From positions 1 through 20,148 of the IMG/VR virus record IMGVR_UViG_3300029319_000574: a stretch of 20,148 bases of DNA; one strand, written 5' to 3'. The stretch is from a virus. Numbering within the stretch: the stretch's first letter is position 1; each line of letters starts with the position of its first letter. A model generated the notes under the pieces. It did no database searches. It had not been told where the DNA came from and saw nothing but the letters and a program-made list of their open reading frames with translations. The position numbers and the translations under genes were made by a program. Shown here piece by piece: positions 14,421-20,148 of this stretch.

Positions 14421-17400
14421 ATGGCAGTCACAACTAAAATTCTTTTTCCTGCCACAAGCAACAGTAGCACCACCGATTTTAGCTTGTCGGGACTACAACT
14501 TCATAATCAAGATGATTTAGATGTCTATGTTACTAAAACAACAGCTGGTATAGCTGCTAATAATAACAAACGTATTTTACATAATAGACAAAGTACTAAC
14601 AGTAATGTAGACGCTAATCATAAACAAGTAAATAACACAGACGGACTGTACTTCCCAGCCATAACACATACAGGGGGTACAGAAACTTTAGAAAACTATC
14701 AAATAGTAAACAATAATGGTACAGTACGGTTTAACAATGCTTTACCTAGTGGTGCTATTGTTTTTGTTGAACGTAGAACCAGAGATGAATCTGGTACATA
14801 TACTGCGTTTGCTAGTGGTAGTACTATAAGAGCTAGAGATCTTAACGATTCAGCTGAACAATCAAACTTTACAGCACAAGAAGCTAGAAATAAATCACTA
14901 ACTATAGAAGGTGTTTTATTTGACGGAGATCAACCAAGCACAAACTTTGTTACAACTAGCCATATTGTAGATGATACTATAACCACAGCTAAAATAGTAG
15001 ATGCAAACGTAACTACTGCTAAGATAGCAAATGATGCTGTTACAGTAGATAAACTTGCAAATAACTCAGTGGTTGCTGGTAATATACAAAACGGACAAGT
15101 AGGATCAGTCGCTCTAGCAACTAACGCAGTAACTACTGATAAGATTCTAAATGATTCTGTAACTACAGCTAAAATACCTAACAATGCAATTTTAAATGCA
15201 AAAATAGCTGACGATCAAATTGACTCTAGACACTATGTAGACGGTAGTATAGATACAGCTCACTTAGGTAATAATGCAGTAACTACTAATAAAATTACAG
15301 ATAACTCTGTAACTACAGCTAAAATACCTAATGACGCAGTAACTACAGCTAAAATAGCAGACAGTAATGTTACAACAGCTAAACTAGCAAACGATGCAGT
15401 TACAGTAGATAAACTTGCAAATAACTCAGTCGTTGCTGGTAATATACAGAATGGAGCTGTAGGGTCACTTGCTTTAGCTACTAACGCAGTAACCACAAAT
15501 AAGATAACAAACAGTAGTGTAACCGTAGATAAAATTGCTGACGGTAATATTACTACAACTAAATTAGCTAATAATGCTGTTACTACAGCTAAAATTAATG
15601 ATGCACAAATTACTACAGCTAAAATTGCCGATAGTAATGTAACTACTGCAAAGATAGCTAATGATGCTGTTACAGTAGATAAACTAGCCAACAATGCAGT
15701 TGTTGCAGCTAACATTCAAAATGGAGAGGTAGGTTCACTTGCCTTATCTACTAACGCAGTTACTACAGATAAAATTACAGATGCAAACGTAACTAGAGTT
15801 AAAATTGCAGCAGATGCAGTTGACAGCACTAAATTAGCTGATAATGCAGTTGACTCAGAACACTATGTAGATGGATCTATAGATGAAGTTCACTTAAATG
15901 CTAACATTGTAAGTAGTAGCAAAATTATAAACGGTGCTGTTATAGAGACTAAAATAGGCACTAATGCAGTAACTACAGCTAAGATAGCAAATGATGCTGT
16001 AACAGCAGATAAAATTGCAGATGCAGTTATTGTTACAAATGCTGAACAAGCAAGTCATAGTGTAAATGATACAACATTCTTTACAACAGCAGCAGCTGAA
16101 GCTAGATACTTTAACGCATCAACTGGAGAGACTATTAAAGATGGTCAAACATTTCCAGATAACGATACAACAATCGCTACAACCGCAGCCATCAACGACA
16201 GGATTATTGACTTAGTTGATGATGTTGGTGGGTTTGTACCAATAGCAAATGAAACATCTTTTCCGACTTCTAATCCTGATATTAATAATGGTTCTGGTAC
16301 TCTGGTATCTATTAAATCTATATCAAGCACACGTACACCAAGCAGTGGCACAGTCACTATTGCAAACGGTGCGGGAACTGGTAACACTGTATCTATTACG
16401 GGGTGTGGATCAACCGTTCTTACCGCAGGTTTTGGTATAATTGTAGAAACTACATCTACCTTACATACATATGCGTTTCATAGATTAGTACCAAAAGCGA
16501 CAGAGGTTACAACTGTTGCAAGCAATATAACTAACATTGTTAATGCTGGATCTAACACTGCAAATATAAATGCTGTAGCTGGTAATGCTACTAACATAAA
16601 TACTGTAGCTGGTAATAACTCAAACATTACTGCTGTTGCTAATAACTCAAGTAATATTAATAGTGCAGTATCTAATGCATCAAACATTAACAGTGCTGTA
16701 TCTAACGCTAGTAATATAAATACTGTTGCAGGGTCTATATCCAATGTAAATACAGCAGCTACAAATATTTCAAGTATTAATACTGCTGCAAGTAATATTA
16801 CAAACGTAAATAACTTTACTGATAGATACCAAATAGCATCTTCTAACCCAACAACAGATGGTGGTGGTAATGCACTTGCTGCTGGAGACTTGTACTTTAA
16901 TACATCTGCTAACGAACTAAAAGTTTATACAGGTTCTGCCTGGCAGGGTGGTGTTACAGCTACAGGTAACTTTGCTTCGGTTACTGGTAATACATTTACT
17001 GGTAGTAACATATATAACGACAACGTAAAAGCTATATTTGGTACAGGGTCAGATTTTCAAATATATCATAATGGTTCTCATACATTTTTAGAAAATAGTA
17101 CAGGTCATGTTTGTTTTCGTGCTGGCGGTGGTCAGATACAATTACAAGCTGTAAATGGTGAAAACGGAGTTCTTATAAGACCTGATGGAGCCGTAGAAAT
17201 TAAGTACGACAACAGTAAAAAGTTTGAGACAGTTACAGGTGGAGTTACTATTACAGGTACTTTAACTGCTGATCGGGTAGACGTTAGTGATAATGAAAAA
17301 ATTAGAGTTGGAGCATCTGGAGACATATTGTTGTTACATGATGCAAATGGATCAGAGCATGGTGTTGCTGGTAGTTCTTATATTAAATGTCAAGGTGTTC

Positions 17401-20148
17401 ACGATAATATTTTAAATATATTTACTGCTTCTGCTACAGGAAAAATACATCTTAAAAATAATAACTTAAATAAAACTATGTTATCGGCTAACGGTAACGG
17501 ATCAGTAGACTTATATCACAATAACACTAAAAGGTTTGAGACAACTGGAAATGGAGTAAATGTTATAGGAAATTTAATTGCCGATTGTAATGTCTCAATA
17601 GATCCTGACTCCAATACAAACCATTTTATAACAGGTGCTATTCAAGATGGTAGTGGTTGGTCAGCTCAAGGAATCGCCTTTGGTCAAGGAACAGGCAAGA
17701 TGGCTGCTTTTGGAGTCTCTAATTCACTATACATGGCTCATGGTGACGGTAGTAATGCCAATAGCTTGACAACTTTTATGGAAGTCAATAATGCTGGAAG
17801 AGTAAAATTACATTATAATGGTAGTGGCAAATTTGAGACTACAAGTACTGGAGCAACTATTACTGGTACTTTAATTGCTGATGGTTTAACTCTTTACGAT
17901 AATGAAAAATTACTAATTGGAACTAATACCGATATAGAGGTTTTTCATGATGGTACAAATAGTATTTTTCAAAGTGATACTGGAGATTTACAGATAAATT
18001 CTGGAAACTCTGCTGGTAATGTAGAAATAAATTTAAACAATAATGTTGCTGGTAACACTAGAGAAACATCAGCAAAGTTTATAAAAAATGGAGCAGTAGA
18101 ACTCTATTACGACAACAGTAAAAAGTTTGAGACAACAACTAATGGTGTACTTACAACTGGAAATATTCAACTTGATACTGATAGCGGAAAACTAACTGTT
18201 GGAGATTCTGGAGATTTTGAACTTTATCATAATGGTACATCAACTTATTTAGACAATCTAACTGGACATCTAATAATAAGAAATAATGTAGGTGGTGATC
18301 AAAATAATAATATTTATATAAAGGTTAAACAAGATGAAGATGGAATTGTTATAAATGATGACGCTGACGTAGAGTTATATTACGACAACAGTAAGAAGTT
18401 TCAAACTACTGCTAATGGCGGATTATTTACCAGTAGTAGAGTTCAATTTCATAATACTACTTCTTCTGGTAGTTATGCTCAATTCACTAACTCAGGTACA
18501 GGTCATGCAAGTAATTCGGGGCTTTGGGTTGGTGCAAATAGTTCAAATCAAGGAGTTGTACAGAACAAAGAAAACTCACATATTCTATTTTATACTAATG
18601 ACACTAAAACCTTTGAGCTTAGAGCTAATGGTGATGCAGCTCTTACAGGTGATAAAGGTTTATATCTTGGTGCAAATGATGATCTTTTAGTTGGTCATGA
18701 TGGTAGTCTTACACGAATAACAGATACTTTTGGTCACATGAAGATCTCAAGTAATACTATTGAGATTACTAACCAAGCATTAGGTGAAAATTATATAAAA
18801 GCCGTAAATAATGGACAAGTAGAACTCTACTATGACAATAGTATCAAGCTTAAGACTACAAGTGTTGGTGTACAAATTAATGGAGACTTAAATTTTTCTG
18901 ATTCTGTTGCAAATGACATACATCTTCGTGGTGGAAAAATTTATGGTGATGATGGTGCTACAAATGCGTTTACACTTCAAAATACTTCTGGAAATGCAAA
19001 CCATTCAAAAATAGTTATTGGTGACAGTTTTGGAAGTGATAATGGTGGTATTACATTTTATGGTGCTGGTAGTTCTAGTACTGACGTAAAGTTAAGAATT
19101 AGAGGAACTACTGATACAGTAGAAATTTCCGATAACCACAAATTTGTTTGCGGAGATGGTTCGGATTTACAAATTTATCACGATGGATCAAACTCTCATA
19201 TTGCTGAAGCTGGAACTGGTGTATTAAAAATATCAGGTAGTGCTGGGGTATATATCAACAAACATGATAACTCAGAAACTATGGCAGCATTTTTACATGA
19301 TGCTGGAGTAGAACTGTATCACAACAACAATAAAAAGTTTGAGACAACAAGTGGTGGTGCAACTGTTACAGGTAATTTAACTGTTTCAAATGTGCTACTT
19401 GATTCTTCTACAAGCGTTATTAGATGGCCAGAAAATGCTGGTAGTAATACTTCTAGAACGTGGGATATAATTGGTGAACAAGGTGGATATGGATTCCTTG
19501 AGGTTAAATATGCTAGTGCTTATAATGGTTCTGCCAACGAAAAAAGTGTTAGATTTAATGCAAATGCTGGCGTAATTCTCTACTACGACAACGCTCAAAA
19601 GTTTGAGACAAGATCGGGTGGGTGTCATGTAACTGGACACTTAGAGCTTGACGATAACGGTAAAGTCATGCTTGGTGCTAGTAATGATATGCAGATTTAC
19701 CATGATGGTGCAAATTCTAGGATTTCTGATAATGGTACTGGTAACTTAGTATTAGATAGTAATAACGTAATTATTCAAAGTAATGATCAGACTGAGACAC
19801 AAGCAATCTTTGCTTCAAATGCAGATGTAAAACTGTATTATGATAACTCTCAAAAATTTACTACAGCATCTAACGGAGCTATAGTTTATAATAAACTAGG
19901 TATAGGAGTTTTAGTTGGAAATAGTCTTGGTAGTACTAGAACTTATGCTATAGCTATAGGAGACAATGACACTGGTATAGCACAAAATGGTGATGGTATA
20001 CTAGAGTTTTGGTCTAATAACCAAGTTAAACAAACAATAGCTCAAGGCGGTAATGGTCATAGAGTTATGTTTAACCACACAGATACTGGTACTTATAATG
20101 CTCATGTTTCTGCAAGACAAAATTCTAACGGGCCTTATCCGTTTGGAG
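14421..20148 (+). CDS. Giant tail fibre protein (T7 gp17-like N-terminus), 3' truncated
   Basis: The frame is open from ATG 14421 to the last base, giving more than 1909 residues; T7 gp17 is 553. The N-terminus (about residues 1-165) matches the T7 tail-fibre attachment domain, with ERRTRD (about 117-122), GSTIRARDLNDSAEQ and AQEARNK (about 151-157). Then come about 30 short repeats of the type NAVTTAKIAD (about 178-538). A single-copy domain follows (about 550-700) with ARYFNASTGETIKDGQ and AAINDRIIDLVDDVGGFVPI, then ten 10-residue repeats (702-801), and then about ten longer units ending in LYYDNSKKFETT (about 869 to the edge). The product should be an elongated homotrimer that binds the host surface. 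The C-terminal tip or chaperone lies outside the window. The start lacks a Shine-Dalgarno sequence and is preceded by the AT-only run TAATAACTAAATAA. Confidence 0.92.
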   Translation, partial: MAVTTKILFPATSNSSTTDFSLSGLQLHNQDDLDVYVTKTTAGIAANNNKRILHNRQSTNSNVDANHKQVNNTDGLYFPAITHTGGTETLENYQIVNNNGTVRFNNALPSGAIVFVERRTRDESGTYTAFASGSTIRARDLNDSAEQSNFTAQEARNKSLTIEGVLFDGDQPSTNFVTTSHIVDDTITTAKIVDANVTTAKIANDAVTVDKLANNSVVAGNIQNGQVGSVALATNAVTTDKILNDSVTTAKIPNNAILNAKIADDQIDSRHYVDGSIDTAHLGNNAVTTNKITDNSVTTAKIPNDAVTTAKIADSNVTTAKLANDAVTVDKLANNSVVAGNIQNGAVGSLALATNAVTTNKITNSSVTVDKIADGNITTTKLANNAVTTAKINDAQITTAKIADSNVTTAKIANDAVTVDKLANNAVVAANIQNGEVGSLALSTNAVTTDKITDANVTRVKIAADAVDSTKLADNAVDSEHYVDGSIDEVHLNANIVSSSKIINGAVIETKIGTNAVTTAKIANDAVTADKIADAVIVTNAEQASHSVNDTTFFTTAAAEARYFNASTGETIKDGQTFPDNDTTIATTAAINDRIIDLVDDVGGFVPIANETSFPTSNPDINNGSGTLVSIKSISSTRTPSSGTVTIANGAGTGNTVSITGCGSTVLTAGFGIIVETTSTLHTYAFHRLVPKATEVTTVASNITNIVNAGSNTANINAVAGNATNINTVAGNNSNITAVANNSSNINSAVSNASNINSAVSNASNINTVAGSISNVNTAATNISSINTAASNITNVNNFTDRYQIASSNPTTDGGGNALAAGDLYFNTSANELKVYTGSAWQGGVTATGNFASVTGNTFTGSNIYNDNVKAIFGTGSDFQIYHNGSHTFLENSTGHVCFRAGGGQIQLQAVNGENGVLIRPDGAVEIKYDNSKKFETVTGGVTITGTLTADRVDVSDNEKIRVGASGDILLLHDANGSEHGVAGSSYIKCQGVHDNILNIFTASATGKIHLKNNNLNKTMLSANGNGSVDLYHNNTKRFETTGNGVNVIGNLIADCNVSIDPDSNTNHFITGAIQDGSGWSAQGIAFGQGTGKMAAFGVSNSLYMAHGDGSNANSLTTFMEVNNAGRVKLHYNGSGKFETTSTGATITGTLIADGLTLYDNEKLLIGTNTDIEVFHDGTNSIFQSDTGDLQINSGNSAGNVEINLNNNVAGNTRETSAKFIKNGAVELYYDNSKKFETTTNGVLTTGNIQLDTDSGKLTVGDSGDFELYHNGTSTYLDNLTGHLIIRNNVGGDQNNNIYIKVKQDEDGIVINDDADVELYYDNSKKFQTTANGGLFTSSRVQFHNTTSSGSYAQFTNSGTGHASNSGLWVGANSSNQGVVQNKENSHILFYTNDTKTFELRANGDAALTGDKGLYLGANDDLLVGHDGSLTRITDTFGHMKISSNTIEITNQALGENYIKAVNNGQVELYYDNSIKLKTTSVGVQINGDLNFSDSVANDIHLRGGKIYGDDGATNAFTLQNTSGNANHSKIVIGDSFGSDNGGITFYGAGSSSTDVKLRIRGTTDTVEISDNHKFVCGDGSDLQIYHDGSNSHIAEAGTGVLKISGSAGVYINKHDNSETMAAFLHDAGVELYHNNNKKFETTSGGATVTGNLTVSNVLLDSSTSVIRWPENAGSNTSRTWDIIGEQGGYGFLEVKYASAYNGSANEKSVRFNANAGVILYYDNAQKFETRSGGCHVTGHLELDDNGKVMLGASNDMQIYHDGANSRISDNGTGNLVLDSNNVIIQSNDQTETQAIFASNADVKLYYDNSQKFTTASNGAIVYNKLGIGVLVGNSLGSTRTYAIAIGDNDTGIAQNGDGILEFWSNNQVKQTIAQGGNGHRVMFNHTDTGTYNAHVSARQNSNGPYPFG
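15027..15146 (+). repeat. 40-residue fibre cassette, copy 1 of 3
   Basis: Residues 203-242 begin ANDAVTVDKLANNSVVAGNI and end with ATNAVTTDKI. The same cassette recurs at 15387-15506 and 15657-15776 with few changes. The first two copies are 360 bp apart and the last two 270 bp apart. Confidence 0.85.
15387..15506 (+). repeat. 40-residue fibre cassette, copy 2 of 3
   Basis: It differs from copy 1 by about three residues: GQV becomes GAV, SVAL becomes SLAL, and the end reads NAVTTNKI. Synonymous differences are scattered through the DNA, so the copies are not a very recent exact duplication. Confidence 0.85.
15657..15776 (+). repeat. 40-residue fibre cassette, copy 3 of 3
   Basis: This copy reads NNAVVAANIQNGEVGSLALS in its middle and ends NAVTTDKI like copy 1. 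It is slightly more diverged than copies 1 and 2 are from each other. Confidence 0.85.
16524..16823 (+). repeat. Ten in-register 10-residue repeats in the fibre
   Basis: Residues 702-801 divide without gaps into ten decads of the pattern N-x-[TS]-N-[IV]-N-x-[AV]-[AV]-[GSN], for example NATNINTVAG, NSSNINSAVS and NASNINTVAG. At the DNA level this is a 30-bp period over 300 bp. Hydrophobic residues fall at decad positions 2, 5 and 8, a 3-3-4 spacing. The last unit is degenerate and leads into NNFTDRYQ. This is probably a rod or linker between the shaft domain and the C-terminal repeats. Confidence 0.85.
17025..20148 (+). repeat. Long C-terminal fibre repeats (YHDG ... LYYDNSKKFETT type)
   Basis: About ten imperfect units carry a shared closing motif, in fibre residue order: KYDNSKKFETV (928), LYHNNTKRFETT (1031), LHYNGSGKFETT (1130), LYYDNSKKFETT (1228), LYYDNSKKFQTT (1319), FYTNDTKTFELR (1390), LYYDNSIKLKTT (1469), LYHNNNKKFETT (1632), LYYDNAQKFETR (1720) and LYYDNSQKFTTA (1805). 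Most are followed by a short T-G-x-L strand segment and a [DE]-[LF]-x-[IL]-Y-H-[DN]-G opening motif. Spacing is 71-103 residues, with one gap of 163 where a motif has degenerated. The units are probably beta-rich and trimeric. They continue towards the window edge. Confidence 0.85.

Larger units (their letters stand above)
14952..16034 (+). repeat. Short tandem-repeat shaft of the fibre (NAVTTAKIAD type)
   Basis: Fibre residues about 178-538 consist of degenerate units of roughly 10-15 residues with the core [DN]-[AS]-V-T-T-[AD]-K-[IL]-[AP]. Occasional longer inserts occur: the VVAGNIQNG type, and two copies of a [DS].HYVDGSID..HL block near 15220 and 15850. Such repeats are common in phage tail fibres and probably form a trimeric shaft. 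The DNA is correspondingly repetitive at 30-45 bp periodicity, which creates spurious open frames on the minus strand. Confidence 0.85.

Noticed and set aside
15260-15715. Minus-strand open frame of about 150 codons, with a similar one at 14930-15184
   Set aside because: Both lie antisense to the short-repeat shaft of the fibre. Their Val/Leu/Ala-repetitive products simply mirror the repeat periodicity, and there is no start context.
16145-16744. Short open frames on both strands (16145-16387 -, 16249-16440 +, 16478-16744 -)
   Set aside because: They lie within the continuous fibre frame, which is open throughout and carries recognisable fibre domains.
16524-16823. CRISPR-like 30-bp periodic repeat
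   Set aside because: The repeats are contiguous, imperfect and in frame with no unique spacers; they encode the decad repeat of the fibre.
18415-18690. Plus-strand 91-codon open frame
   Set aside because: It is an out-of-frame shadow of the fibre C-terminal repeats.

Overview
The window is the late virion-assembly module of a T7-like podovirus (Autographiviridae-type), most likely a marine phage infecting an AT-rich bacterium such as a SAR11/Pelagibacter-like or cyanobacterial host. The evidence is gene order and protein signatures: major capsid (gp10-like), tail tubular A and B (gp11-, gp12-like), three or four internal/ejection proteins (gp13-, gp14-, gp15-, gp16-like) and a tail fibre (gp17-like), all on the + strand in the T7 order. 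The DNA is AT-rich, every visible stop codon is TAA, and the fibre has the 'YHDG ... LYYDNSKKFETT' repeats common in marine phage fibres. The host is inferred.

Layout: 1-102 is the 3' end of an unidentified upstream gene. 103-273 is a non-coding leader with several strong inverted repeats and a weak promoter-like box. 274-1443 is the major capsid gene, followed directly by a near-perfect intrinsic terminator (1461-1482) at the place where T7 has T-phi. 1486-14409 is a tightly packed run of six genes (gp11 to gp16 homologues) with gaps of at most 8 nt and three start/stop overlaps. 14421 to the window end is a tail-fibre gene open for more than 1909 codons and cut by the window edge.

How it works together: the capsid gene sits between a structured leader and a terminator, so it can be made in large excess over the tail and core genes, which depend on read-through. 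gp11 and gp12 homologues build the tail tube and nozzle. The gp14, gp15 and gp16 homologues should form the internal core that is ejected to make a channel across the host envelope. The fibre attaches to the tail by its conserved N-terminus and extends outward through three different repeat architectures.

Most notable: (1) the gp16-like ejected protein is enlarged, shows no recognisable N-terminal transglycosylase, and contains an ADP-ribosyltransferase-like segment (about residues 424-608), which would deliver a host-modifying enzyme with the genome; (2) the giant fibre combines about 12-residue repeats, a strict 10-residue repeat array and about ten longer C-terminal repeats; (3) the capsid leader is unusually structured; (4) most genes lack a Shine-Dalgarno sequence, and five of eight begin with ATGGC (Met-Ala).
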